From Paenibacillus sp. J5C2022 (GTDB lineage Bacteria > Bacillota > Bacilli > Paenibacillales > Paenibacillaceae): a stretch of 64,000 bases of DNA. Both the position numbers and the translations under genes were made by a program. Shown here in pieces: positions 43,346-52,656 of this stretch (within the stretch, counting starts at the first letter, position 1; each line of letters opens with the position of its first letter). The stretch is taken from assembly GCF_025567625.1 (NCBI RefSeq), contig NZ_JAOQJC010000022.1:1-64000 (forward strand), given 5' to 3'. The notes below the pieces were generated by a model that was given only the letters and a program-made list of their open reading frames with translations, was not told the origin of the DNA and ran no database searches.

Positions 43346-45148
43346 TTATACCACATAATGCTCACTTCGAATCACTTTGGCCGCGATCGTCCTCTTCCGC
43401 CCGATCGTATCCTTGAGCGGAGCGCGCATGAGCTTCTTCAAGACGGACAGCTGCACTTGAAGCGCATCTCCCTGCTGAAGGGCAGAGAGGGCACGCTTGG
43501 CAAGAGAATCCACCTCCTCCATCGTCTCCTGAACGAACACCTCCGCCATCATGACGGCCGTCTCGCCGCTTTCCTTCGCTGCCGCTGAAGCCGTTCCTTG
43601 CATCAGCAGCTTCTGTGTACGCAACAGGACGCTCTCCATCGCAAATATTCCAATCATGAGATCGGCTAATACGCATAGCACCTCCTGCTCCTGCTCTAGT
43701 GATGTTCCATGAGTCTGCACCGCGAGACCGAGTGCCGCCAGACAGATCCGTTTCGCTTGCGCGACCCGGTATGTCTCCTGACTTAGCGGCTCCTGGAATA
43801 CCGGCAGCGGCATAGGCTGCATCAGCTCCGCCTGCAGCGCCTGCACCTTTTGCAGCAGCGGGATTTCCCCTTTCATCGCTCGCTTCAGCAGCGTGCCGGG
43901 AATGAGCATCCGGTTGATTTCGTTCGTTCCTTCGAATATGCGGTTGATTCTGGAATCGCGATAGATGCGCTCTACTTTGTATTCGCGGATATAACCGTAT
44001 CCGCCGTGTATTTGCACCCCCTCGTCGATAATGTGGTCCAGCGCTTCTGATGCAAATACCTTCACAATGGAGCATTCCAGCGCATATTCGCCAATCGCCT
44101 CCGCAGCCATCATTCCTCCATTGCCGAGGCCGTCTCCAGCGGCTTCTTCGGAACTTCCCAGCATGCTGTCGATCCAGCCCGCCGTCCGGTATACCATGCT
44201 CTCCAGCGCGAACGTGCGGATATTCATATCCGCCAGCTTCGCTCCGATGAGCGGATAGGAGGAGATGGCGCGGCCGAACTGCTTGCGGGTGTTGGCGTAA
44301 CCGCTGGAGAGCGCGATCGTCTCCTTGGACGATCCGAGGCAGGCTGCACCAAGCTTGAAGCGCCCGATATTCAATATGTTGAAGGCAATCTGATGTCCCT
44401 TGCCCACTTGACCGAGCACATTGTCAACCGGCACCGGCACATCCTCCAGGAAGAGAGGGCAAGTCGACGATCCTTTTATCCCCATCTTATGCTCCTCGGG
44501 TCCGACGCTGAACCCTGGATAGCTCCTCTCCACAATAAAAGCCGTAAAATGCTCTCCATCTACCTTGGCATACACAATGAAAATATCCGCGAATCCGGCA
44601 TTCGTAATGTACAGCTTCGATCCGTTCAATATATAATGCTGTCCGTCTGCTGAAAGCTTCGCTGTCGTGCGCGCTCCAAGCGCATCGGAGCCGGAAGCCG
44701 GCTCTGTCAGGCAGTAAGCGGCAATTCTCGTGCCGGCGGCGAGATCCGGCAAATACGTCTCCTTCTGCTTCGCCGTTCCGAAGAAGACGATGGGCAGTGT
44801 GCCGATTCCGGTATGGGCGCCTACCGACAAGGCGAAGGAAGAAGATCTGGCCATCGTCTCGGCCAGCAATGTCGTGCTTACCTTATCCAGTCCCAGCCCC
44901 CCGTAAGGCTCCGGCACATCCGCCCCCAATAAGCCAAGCTCTCCCGCCTTGCGCATCAGCTCCACCGTCAGCTCGTAATTGAGCGCTTCGATCTCCGCAT
45001 CGCGCGGCGTTACTTCCGCGGCCAGAAATTGCTCTGCCGCCTGCGACATCATTCGCTGCTCCTCGGTAAAGTCCTCAGGCGTCACCACCGCCCCCGGCAA
45101 GCTGTCCTCGATCATAAACCGCCCGCCGAATCGCACTTTGTCCGCCAT
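43346..45148 (-). CDS. fadE: Acyl-CoA dehydrogenase, FadE type
   Basis: This 600-residue flavoenzyme carries out the first step of beta-oxidation, introducing a trans-2 double bond into acyl-CoA. Signature segments are YCLTEPASGSDALGARTTAK, LNGSKLYITNAGFADIFIVY, MGIKGSSTCPLFLEDVPVP and YIREYKVERIYRDSRINRIF-EGTNEI. The roughly 200-residue helical C-terminal extension beyond the usual 380 residues matches the long Bacillus FadE type. Electrons pass to the EtfAB pair encoded further right. It lies between the thiolase and ligase genes in one operon. Confidence 0.95.
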   Translation of the reverse strand: MADKVRFGGRFMIEDSLPGAVVTPEDFTEEQRMMSQAAEQFLAAEVTPRDAEIEALNYELTVELMRKAGELGLLGADVPEPYGGLGLDKVSTTLLAETMARSSSFALSVGAHTGIGTLPIVFFGTAKQKETYLPDLAAGTRIAAYCLTEPASGSDALGARTTAKLSADGQHYILNGSKLYITNAGFADIFIVYAKVDGEHFTAFIVERSYPGFSVGPEEHKMGIKGSSTCPLFLEDVPVPVDNVLGQVGKGHQIAFNILNIGRFKLGAACLGSSKETIALSSGYANTRKQFGRAISSYPLIGAKLADMNIRTFALESMVYRTAGWIDSMLGSSEEAAGDGLGNGGMMAAEAIGEYALECSIVKVFASEALDHIIDEGVQIHGGYGYIREYKVERIYRDSRINRIFEGTNEINRMLIPGTLLKRAMKGEIPLLQKVQALQAELMQPMPLPVFQEPLSQETYRVAQAKRICLAALGLAVQTHGTSLEQEQEVLCVLADLMIGIFAMESVLLRTQKLLMQGTASAAAKESGETAVMMAEVFVQETMEEVDSLAKRALSALQQGDALQVQLSVLKKLMRAPLKDTIGRKRTIAAKVIRSEHYVV

Positions 45149-45189
45149 ATGCGGCCATCCCCCTTTCCGAATAACACGTCACTTCGCGC

Positions 45190-46407
45190 TTAATAGCCCG
45201 CATATACTTCAAGCACGCCGGCTGCGCCCATTCCGCCGCCTACGCACATCGTCACCACGCCGATGCCGCCACCGCGGCGGCCCAGCTCATGAATGAGCGA
45301 TACCGACAGCTTGGCGCCCGTACAGCCCAGCGGATGGCCAAGCGCAATCGCTCCGCCGTTCACATTGACCCGCTCCGCATTCAGCCCGAGCTCCCGGATA
45401 ATGGGCACGCACTGCGCCGCGAACGCTTCATTCAGCTCGAACAGATCCACTTGCTCCTTCGTAATGCCAGCGCGATGCAGCGCCCTCGGTACGGCTTCGA
45501 TCGGGCCGATGCCCATAATCTCCGGAGCGACGCCGGCCAGGCCGAAGCTTCGGAATGCGGCCAGCGGCCGCAGGCCATGCCGCTTCGCGGCTGCGCGGCT
45601 CGTGACGATAACGGCAGCCGCTCCATCGCTCATCTGAGAGGAATTGCCCGCGGTAACGGTGCCTTCCCTTGCGAATGAAGGCTTCAACGGAGCCAGTCTC
45701 TGCACGGTCGTCTCCGGCCTGACCCCTTCATCCGTATCGAACGTGAAGACTCGCTCCCAAGGCCTGCCCGCATCATCGCTACCCGACCTCCTTACGGTCA
45801 TGGGCACGATCTCCGCCCGGAAGCTGTTCGCGGCAATCGCCGAAGCAGCCTTCTGATGGCTGGAGGCGGCGAACTCGTCCTGATCCTGACGGGTAACGCC
45901 GTAGCGGCGGGCCACCTCCTCGGCCGTGTGGCCCATCCCCATGTACACTTCCGGCATGCTCTCCGCGATATCGGGATGCGGAGACAGGTGAAAGCCTGTC
46001 ATCGGCACATGGCTCATGCTCTCTACGCCTCCGGCCAGTATGCACTCCGCCTCCCCGAGACGAATCCGTTCCGCCGCATACGCAATGGCCTGCAGCCCGG
46101 ATGCGCAGAAGCGATTGATCGTGACGGCCGGCGTCGAATCGGGAAGCCCTGCGTACAGGGAGATGATCCGGGCGACATTGAGTCCTTGCTCGCCTTCCGG
46201 CATAGCGCAACCGAGAAGGACATCCTCGATCTTCCCGGCGGATAGATCCGGCACTCTGCTCAGCAGTCCCTGGATGACAGCCTTGCCCATATCCTCCGCC
46301 CTCGTCTCCGCCAGACTCCCCTTCTTCGCCTTGCCAACCGCCGTTCGTGCAGCGGCAACGATAACGGCGTCGCGATCATGGTTGTCGAACAGTGATTTCG
46401 GTGTCAT
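45190..46407 (-). CDS. fadA: Acetyl-CoA acyltransferase (3-ketoacyl-CoA thiolase)
   Basis: This thiolase of about 405 residues carries out the last step of beta-oxidation. The nucleophilic cysteine is in NRFCASGLQAIA, and the His and second Cys lie in GGAIALGHPLGCTGA and VTMCVGGGMGAAG. The start at 46407 (MTPKSLFDNH) follows GGGAGGAAG. The frame is open to 46572, but that part overlaps the end of the multifunctional enzyme gene. It is coupled in order with the FadB-type gene upstream, as in Bacillus fadNAE. Confidence 0.95.
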   Translation of the reverse strand: MTPKSLFDNHDRDAVIVAAARTAVGKAKKGSLAETRAEDMGKAVIQGLLSRVPDLSAGKIEDVLLGCAMPEGEQGLNVARIISLYAGLPDSTPAVTINRFCASGLQAIAYAAERIRLGEAECILAGGVESMSHVPMTGFHLSPHPDIAESMPEVYMGMGHTAEEVARRYGVTRQDQDEFAASSHQKAASAIAANSFRAEIVPMTVRRSGSDDAGRPWERVFTFDTDEGVRPETTVQRLAPLKPSFAREGTVTAGNSSQMSDGAAAVIVTSRAAAKRHGLRPLAAFRSFGLAGVAPEIMGIGPIEAVPRALHRAGITKEQVDLFELNEAFAAQCVPIIRELGLNAERVNVNGGAIALGHPLGCTGAKLSVSLIHELGRRGGGIGVVTMCVGGGMGAAGVLEVYAGY

Positions 46408-46481
46408 GCACTTCCTCCCTTCGGCTCGCTGGTGCGAGCCTGATACATGCGAGCGTGTGATGCTCATTGACTGCTGCGCGT

Positions 46482-48938
46482 TCAGTTGCGAAGCGGCTTG
46501 CCCGTCTCCAGCATATGGCTCATCCGCTGCTGCGTCTTCGGCTCGCCGCATAGGCTCAGGAACGCTTCGCATTCCAAATCCAGCAAATACTGCCCGCTTA
46601 CTTCCGTGCCGGACGCAACATGCCCTCCAGTCAGCACATGCGCCAGCTTCCCTGCAATCCGTTCGTCATGCGGGCTGATATAGCCGCTAAGCTTCATGGA
46701 CTGAATGGCCATCGCGAGCACAGCCTTGCCCTCTCTTCCCGCTACGGCGCTGCGGCGCTGCGGCGGCGGCACGTAGCCTTGCCTGTCAAGCTCCAGACAT
46801 TCGCGCTTCGCTTCCCCAATGCGTGCATCCTGCCTCATAATGACGCGGTCGCCGGGACGATGGAAGCCGAGAGCACGCACACCGAAGCCGCTCGAGGAAT
46901 GCTTCGCCATCGCGATCGTCTCGAATAGCTGGTTCAGCTGCGGCTGGAGCAGCATGGCGCTTGCTTCCGACCGGCCGCCGGACGCCGCCTGCGCCCGGTC
47001 GGCCGCCAGCATGGCCGCCGCCATGCAGCCCCCGCCCGCTGGAATAAGCCCGACACCTGTCTCGACCAGCCCGAAGTACGTCTCAGGCGAGTAGACGATT
47101 CGGTCCGCCGGAAGACAAGCTTCCACGCCGCCGCCCAGCGTCATCCGATGCGGCGCGGCGACGACCGGTCTGTCCAGCGCAGCGAGCAGCCCCATACTCC
47201 GCTGGAAGTACCGGATAATGTCCTCCACCTCATCCCATTCGCCGCTCTGGGCCTCCATAAGCAGCAAGGCCAGATTGGCCCCTACACAGAAATTGCGCCC
47301 TTCGTTCGCGATTACGAGTCCCCGCCAATTGCGCGATACTTCCTCGGCTGACAATGTGATCGCCGACAGTATATCGCCGCCGATAGCATTGTTCTGAGAG
47401 TGGAACTCCAGGCAGACCACATCGTCTCCGATATCGATCAGGCTGGCTCCCGGCGTAGAGAGAACAGTTCTGCCCGCTTCCTTCAAGGCCGCCAGAGAGA
47501 TGCAATCGCGTTCGATGCTCTCTTCCCGTTCTCCCCCGGCATGGGCATAGAAGCGTCTCGCCCCTTCGCTCCGGTAGAAGCTGGTGCGGCCTCCGGCAAT
47601 CCACTCCTTCACCCATGCCGGAACGGCATCTCCTTCCTGCTCCATACGCCGGACAGACTGCTCCAGACCGATCGCATCCCACAGCTGGAACGGGCCAAGG
47701 TCCCAATTGAATCCCCAACGCATCGCTTTGTCGATATCCGACAGATGGTCCGCGATAATCCCGTTCAGGCCGGCGGCATAGAGGAGCGTGCGCTTCAGGC
47801 AAGCCCAGGCGAATCGGGCGTGAGCATGCTTCGGCGCGGCCGACAGCAGAGTCCTCACCTTGGCGGCGGCCCCTCCTGCGGACTTCACCGCCTCGAGAAC
47901 GGGAGAAGAAACGCGCAGTTTCGGTCCGTAATCCAGCGTAGCAAGCTGCAGCGACTGGATGACGCTGCGTCCCCCACCTCCGGATGTTTTGCGATAGAAC
48001 CCGGCCCCCGACTTGCCCCCCAGCCTGCCTGACTCCACAAGCTTCACCAGCAGTTCGGGTCTGGCGAATATCGCCTTCTCCTCGGCATCGGCGCTTCTCT
48101 CCCGGACATTGTCCACGACATGAAGCAGCGTATCCAGCCCGACCATATCCATCATCCGGAACGTCGCCGTCTTCGGCCTGCCCATCGCAGTTCCCGTCAG
48201 CGCATCCGTCTCCTCTACCGTCAATCCGTATCGGACCGCCTCCTCCAGTGTCACCAGCATGCCGTAGGCGCCAATCCGATTGGCAATGAAATTCGGCGTA
48301 TCCCGTGCGAGCACCACCCCCTTGCCCAGTCTTTCCTCGCAAAGCTCCGTTAAGAGCGCAACCGTCTCGGGAGATGTCTCTGCGGCTGGAACGATCTCTA
48401 CCAGCTTCATGTACCTTGGCGGATTGAAGAAGTGCGTGGCGGCGAAGTGCCGCCTGAAATCATCGCTTCTTCCTTCGGCCATCTCTCCAACGGACAGACC
48501 GGACGTATTCGTCGTCACAAGCGACCCAGGCCGTCTGGCCGCATCAATGCTTTCCAATACCTTGCGCTTGATATCAAGACGCTCCACGACAGCTTCGATA
48601 ACCCAATCCGCTTCTCCCACAGCGGAGAGATGGTCGCTCAGATTGCCGCTCTGAATTCGGCCAATCCATGATGGATCATAGAGCACGGGCGGCTTGGCGG
48701 CTTGTATTCGCTTGACGGCCTCGTCCGCCAGCCGGTTCCGTACTACGGCATCCTCCTGTGACAATCCCTTGCTGCGTTCCTCCGGCGTCAGCGAACCCGG
48801 CACGATGTCCAATAGCTTCACTTGCATGCCGGCATTGGCCAAGTGAGCGGCAATTCCCGCCCCCATTACACCCGAACCGATCACGACGCCCCTGCTTACT
48901 CTGTCCGCCTGCCTCATTCGCCCATGCGATGGCATCAT
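46482..48938 (-). CDS. fadN: 3-hydroxyacyl-CoA dehydrogenase/enoyl-CoA hydratase, FadN/FadB type
   Basis: This 818-residue bifunctional enzyme performs the two middle steps of beta-oxidation. It begins with the NAD-binding Rossmann motif VVIGSGVMGAGIAAHL (residues 18-33), then the dehydrogenase signature (ATHFFNPPRYMKLVEIVPAA), the C-terminal dehydrogenase domains, and last an enoyl-CoA hydratase/crotonase domain (GRNFCVGANLALLL; HRMTLGGGVEACLPADRIVY). The dehydrogenase-first order is the Bacillus FadN arrangement. Its ATG overlaps the stop codon of the FadF-like gene. Confidence 0.94.
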   Translation of the reverse strand: MMPSHGRMRQADRVSRGVVIGSGVMGAGIAAHLANAGMQVKLLDIVPGSLTPEERSKGLSQEDAVVRNRLADEAVKRIQAAKPPVLYDPSWIGRIQSGNLSDHLSAVGEADWVIEAVVERLDIKRKVLESIDAARRPGSLVTTNTSGLSVGEMAEGRSDDFRRHFAATHFFNPPRYMKLVEIVPAAETSPETVALLTELCEERLGKGVVLARDTPNFIANRIGAYGMLVTLEEAVRYGLTVEETDALTGTAMGRPKTATFRMMDMVGLDTLLHVVDNVRERSADAEEKAIFARPELLVKLVESGRLGGKSGAGFYRKTSGGGGRSVIQSLQLATLDYGPKLRVSSPVLEAVKSAGGAAAKVRTLLSAAPKHAHARFAWACLKRTLLYAAGLNGIIADHLSDIDKAMRWGFNWDLGPFQLWDAIGLEQSVRRMEQEGDAVPAWVKEWIAGGRTSFYRSEGARRFYAHAGGEREESIERDCISLAALKEAGRTVLSTPGASLIDIGDDVVCLEFHSQNNAIGGDILSAITLSAEEVSRNWRGLVIANEGRNFCVGANLALLLMEAQSGEWDEVEDIIRYFQRSMGLLAALDRPVVAAPHRMTLGGGVEACLPADRIVYSPETYFGLVETGVGLIPAGGGCMAAAMLAADRAQAASGGRSEASAMLLQPQLNQLFETIAMAKHSSSGFGVRALGFHRPGDRVIMRQDARIGEAKRECLELDRQGYVPPPQRRSAVAGREGKAVLAMAIQSMKLSGYISPHDERIAGKLAHVLTGGHVASGTEVSGQYLLDLECEAFLSLCGEPKTQQRMSHMLETGKPLRN

Positions 48939-51379
48939 CCCTGTTCACCTCGCCCCAATTTGTCTCCCGGCGTGCCGAATATGCTCTCTGCCAACAGCTC
49001 CGCCACATCTCTGGCTGCCACTTGCTCGTTCTTGGCCAGCGCCTTCAGCCCATCCTCCATCATCGTGAGGCAATAAGGACACGCCGAGCTGATGACGGTC
49101 GGCTGTACTTCCAACGCTTGCGCCGTTCTGGCATAATTGACCCGCGTTCCCGCATGCTCCTCCATCCACATTAATCCTCCGCCTGCGCCGCAGCACATCC
49201 CGTTGCTCCGGGACCGCTCCATCTCCCTGACGACGACGCCGGGAATGGCTCTCAGCAAGCTTCGGGGAGCCTCATATTGATCGTTATAGCGTCCCAGATA
49301 GCAGGAATCATGGATGGTCACTTCTTCCTCTACCGGATATTCCGGCTTCAGCCTCCCTTCCTCCACAAGCCGCCTCAGCAGCTCCGTATGATGCTCTACT
49401 GCAATGTCCCGGGGCATGCCGAAGTCGGGGTATTCATTCTTGAATGTGTTAAAGGTATGCGGGCATGCCGTGACAATATGACGAATCTCATACTTCCGCA
49501 ACGTGTCGATGTTGTCCCGGCACAATTGCTGGAACAACAGCTCATTGCCTATGCGCCTTGCAGTATCGCCTGAGCTCCGTTCTTCTCCTCCAAGTGTGGC
49601 AAAGCGCAATCCCGCGCATGTCATCAGCTTCACCAAATCGTATAGAACACGCCTGCTCCTGGTGTCATAGGCTCCCATAGATCCCGCCCACAGCAGAATT
49701 TCCGGCGGCTTGCCGCCGCTTCTCAGCCTCTCCCCCATCGTGTCCACGCGTATTCCCGTTTTTCGCTCGCAATCGTCAATCCATTCCGCCCGTTCAGCGC
49801 GCGGCAAGCCCCATGGATTGCTCTGCCGTTCGATATGTTGCAGCGCGCGCTGTCCGTCGGCGGGAAGCTTGCCCTCCATGAGGACCAGATGCCGCCGCAT
49901 GTCGATAATTTTGTCTACATGCTCGTTGCCGACCGGGCACTGCTCCTCGCAATTGCGGCAAGTCGTGCACGACCACAACTCCTCCTCCGTCATCACGCCG
50001 CCGATCAGAGCAACCTCCTCCGCCCGCCTGCCCTCCTGCACGCTCCAGGCAGCCTTCTGGGCCGCCATCGTGGAACCGATGCCGATCGCAAGCTTCCGCA
50101 CTCCCTCTTCGCCCCGCGTCGACTCATGGACGCGAGAGTCATCCGTTGCCGGAATAACCGCTCCCATTGCATGCGCGGCCTCTGTCCCGCCTCGCTGCCA
50201 CAGGCCTGCGGGCATCCAAGGCGAGCGGGATGTGATCGCCGCCCCCCTCTCGGTCAGGTGATCTCTCAGCTTCACGATCAGATGCATCGGCGACAGCAGC
50301 TTCCCGGTATTGGAAGCCGGACACACATTCGTACAGCGGCCGCATTCCACGCATGCATACAGATCCAGCAGCTGCTTCTGCGTAAAATGCTGAATGTCTC
50401 CCGCCCCGAAGCTCTCCGCTTCCTCGTCCTCCAGATCCAACGGAGCCAGCCTGCCGGGGGGATCGCTGCGCCGGAACCATAAATTGACAGGAGCGGTCAG
50501 CAGATGAAAGTGCTTGGATTGCGGCACGTACACGAGAAACCCGAGCAATACCAGCAGGTGAAGCCACCAGAACAGCTCGAAGCCCACATGAGCAGCGGCG
50601 CTGCCTTCGCCAATGCCAGTCGCCGCCAGCGCTTCGGATATCGGACCGCTAACAGGGGCATGGGCTGTGGACGGGAGATGATTCCCGCCTGCCGCTGCCA
50701 ACCGCTCGAAGGCAAGCGACAAGAGTACGGTCATCATAAGAGTGCCGATAAACCACAAGACAATGGAAGGCTTCCATCCCCTCTTCAAGCGGGGAAGCCT
50801 CTCTATGTAGCGCCTGTAGCCGCCGTAGCAGACCGCCGCCAGCACCAGGGCAACGGTGGTCTCCTGCATCCAGGCGAACTCCGGATAGTAGGGCAGCGGC
50901 AGAGCGTCGCCCCCGCTCAGCCCTTTCCAGAGCAGATCAAGCGCCCCGAATTGCAACACAATAAAGCCGTAGAAGTAGACAAGATGCATCGCTCCGCTGC
51001 GCGCATCCTTCAGCAGCCGGCGATGGCCGAGCACCTCGCCCGCCGTTCCGTTCCCTTTGCCCTGCGACTTGTAGCGCTTGAATGTAACGGGCACGCCAAG
51101 CCGGATATGGCCTACCCTCCGCCATACGACTGCCGCGAACATCCATACCATGCCTGCGACCACAACGGCAAACAAGCCCCACCGTATCCATGCGCCAATG
51201 CCTTGCATCCCTCCCATCAGCTGGAGCTGCGCTGTCAATGCCTGTTCCTGTCCCGTCCACGCAGTAGCGCCGGCAATTCCGTCTGGCCGATGCCGGATGC
51301 TCCACCAGGCGCCTGACATCTGATCCGCCAGCTTCAGGGCTGCGGACATGGCTGTGTCAAGCATCCCTATCAACGCCAT
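48935..51379 (-). CDS. fadF: Membrane iron-sulfur electron transfer protein, FadF type
   Basis: This 814-residue protein likely passes electrons from the ETF to the quinone pool. The N-terminal third has several membrane helices of the NarI-like cytochrome type. Two 4Fe-4S clusters follow (CVECGRCTNVCPASNTGKL and CTTCRNCEEQCPVGNEH), then two CCG domains of the heterodisulfide reductase kind (CPHTFNTFKNEYPDFG and GMCCGAGGGLMWMEE). B. subtilis FadF has the same plan. It heads the minus-strand fad operon, with GGAGGAGGG before ATG, and is divergent from etfBA across a 400-bp promoter region. Confidence 0.92.
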   Translation of the reverse strand: MALIGMLDTAMSAALKLADQMSGAWWSIRHRPDGIAGATAWTGQEQALTAQLQLMGGMQGIGAWIRWGLFAVVVAGMVWMFAAVVWRRVGHIRLGVPVTFKRYKSQGKGNGTAGEVLGHRRLLKDARSGAMHLVYFYGFIVLQFGALDLLWKGLSGGDALPLPYYPEFAWMQETTVALVLAAVCYGGYRRYIERLPRLKRGWKPSIVLWFIGTLMMTVLLSLAFERLAAAGGNHLPSTAHAPVSGPISEALAATGIGEGSAAAHVGFELFWWLHLLVLLGFLVYVPQSKHFHLLTAPVNLWFRRSDPPGRLAPLDLEDEEAESFGAGDIQHFTQKQLLDLYACVECGRCTNVCPASNTGKLLSPMHLIVKLRDHLTERGAAITSRSPWMPAGLWQRGGTEAAHAMGAVIPATDDSRVHESTRGEEGVRKLAIGIGSTMAAQKAAWSVQEGRRAEEVALIGGVMTEEELWSCTTCRNCEEQCPVGNEHVDKIIDMRRHLVLMEGKLPADGQRALQHIERQSNPWGLPRAERAEWIDDCERKTGIRVDTMGERLRSGGKPPEILLWAGSMGAYDTRSRRVLYDLVKLMTCAGLRFATLGGEERSSGDTARRIGNELLFQQLCRDNIDTLRKYEIRHIVTACPHTFNTFKNEYPDFGMPRDIAVEHHTELLRRLVEEGRLKPEYPVEEEVTIHDSCYLGRYNDQYEAPRSLLRAIPGVVVREMERSRSNGMCCGAGGGLMWMEEHAGTRVNYARTAQALEVQPTVISSACPYCLTMMEDGLKALAKNEQVAARDVAELLAESIFGTPGDKLGRGEQG

Positions 51380-51466
51380 CTTCGATCCCTCCTCCGCATG
51401 AGGATATGTGCACGCTTATTCGCTTAAGATTCTTTTTCGTCTGTAGACCCATTCGCTTGACGTTCC

Positions 51467-51517
51467 ATTCCACTTGATGCTCCATTCCACTTGATGCTCC
51501 ATTCCACTTGATGCTCC
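51467..51517. repeat. 17-bp tandem repeat in the fad/etf promoter region
   Basis: ATTCCACTTGATGCTCC occurs three times head to tail (51467-51483, 51484-51500, 51501-51517), with a partial copy to the left. It sits between the divergent fadF and etfB starts. It may be a regulator array or simple slippage; the sequence alone does not decide. Confidence 0.85.
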
Positions 51518-51598
51518 GTTTCGTTCGAAGCTCCTTTCATGTCCGCTGCCGCGCTTCACGGTTCTCATCTTTCTCGTGCCAGCTTCGCCGGACAAGCT

Positions 51599-51612
51599 TT
51601 AAAGCGCTTTCA
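51599..51612. promoter_or_regulatory. Candidate CcpA cre site near etfB
   Basis: TTAAAGCGCTTTCA matches the palindromic Bacillus cre consensus TGAAAGCGCTTTCA at 13 of 14 positions. It lies about 175 bp before the etfB start and about 220 bp from the fadF start, so it could place beta-oxidation under carbon catabolite repression. I found no FadR-type TGAATGA-N4-TCATTCA operator in this gap. Confidence 0.55.
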
Positions 51613-51785
51613 TTTTAGGCTGACGGTCTTACATATATATGAATTGCCCGCAACGAACATGCTGAGCAATACGTGCCGGTCGGCGGTCTATTCCCCGGTA
51701 TCCCGACATAAGGTAGCACTGATGGAAGAGCGATTGCTGCCGGAGTTGGAAGAACGTCAATTCGCGGTTGGAGGTGATGATTGCC

Positions 51786-52595
51786 GTGCTGAAAATAGTC
51801 GTATTGCTGAAGCAGACCTTCGATACGGAGGAGAAAATTAAAATCATCGATGGCGCGGTGGATGAACGTGACGCCAAATATGTGATTAATCCTTATGATG
51901 AGTACGCCTTGGAAGAAGCCATTCGGCTGAAGGAGAAGCATGGCGGAGAGGTGATCGTCGCAGGCTGTGGCCCTGACAGGGCAAAGGAAGCGCTGCGAAC
52001 CGCGCTGGCGATAGGCGCCGATGAAGCGATACTGCTGGACGATGAATCGTTGACGGACGACAGCAGCCAGCTCGCCGCCGCACTTGCCGCCGTCATAGCC
52101 CCACTGTCGCCGGAGCTTGTACTGGCCGGCTTGTTCGCTGTCGATACGGGCTCCGGCAGCGTGGCGCTGCAGGTCGCCCAGCATCTCGACTTGCCCCATG
52201 CATCGGCAGCGTTGAAGCTGACGATCGACTCCGGCGAGCAACTGGGCGCGGCACATGTGCCTGGTGCGGCACGCTACGCGCTTGTCGATCGGGATGTCGA
52301 GGGGGATATGGAGACGGTATGCATACCGCTTCCCGCGCTCATTACCGCCCAGCAAGGGCTGAACGAGCCACGGTACCCTTCCCTGCCGGGCATTATGAAG
52401 GCCAAGCGCAAGCCGCTGAGGGTAGTCACGCTTGCCGACCTGACGATATCGGCCGATGGGGCAGAGGCCCGCACGGCCAGGACGGAGCTGACTCCGCCTC
52501 CTCAACGGGCTGCCGGCAAGCGGCTGGGCGGCACCGCGGAGGAACAGACGCGCGAGCTTGTCCTCCTGCTGCAGACGGAAGCCAAGCTGCTGTAG
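51786..52595 (+). CDS. etfB: Electron transfer flavoprotein beta subunit
   Basis: This subunit of about 269 residues binds AMP and docks acyl-CoA dehydrogenases. Family segments are KIVVLLKQTFDTEEKI, VINPYDEYALEEAIRLKEKH, GADEAILLDDE and LVLAGLFAVDTGSGSVALQV. The likely start is GTG at 51786, seven nt past a perfect GGAGGTGAT site; a TTG at 51768 and an ATG at 51777 lie in frame upstream but lack spacing. etfA follows 61 nt later. It is divergent from the fad operon whose FadE would reduce it. Confidence 0.94.
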   Translation: MLKIVVLLKQTFDTEEKIKIIDGAVDERDAKYVINPYDEYALEEAIRLKEKHGGEVIVAGCGPDRAKEALRTALAIGADEAILLDDESLTDDSSQLAAALAAVIAPLSPELVLAGLFAVDTGSGSVALQVAQHLDLPHASAALKLTIDSGEQLGAAHVPGAARYALVDRDVEGDMETVCIPLPALITAQQGLNEPRYPSLPGIMKAKRKPLRVVTLADLTISADGAEARTARTELTPPPQRAAGKRLGGTAEEQTRELVLLLQTEAKLL

Positions 52596-52656
52596 CGGGA
52601 TCAGGGAAGAATGGCAAGCGTCTGCCGGAGAAATACGAAGGAAAAGGAGCTGCTGC

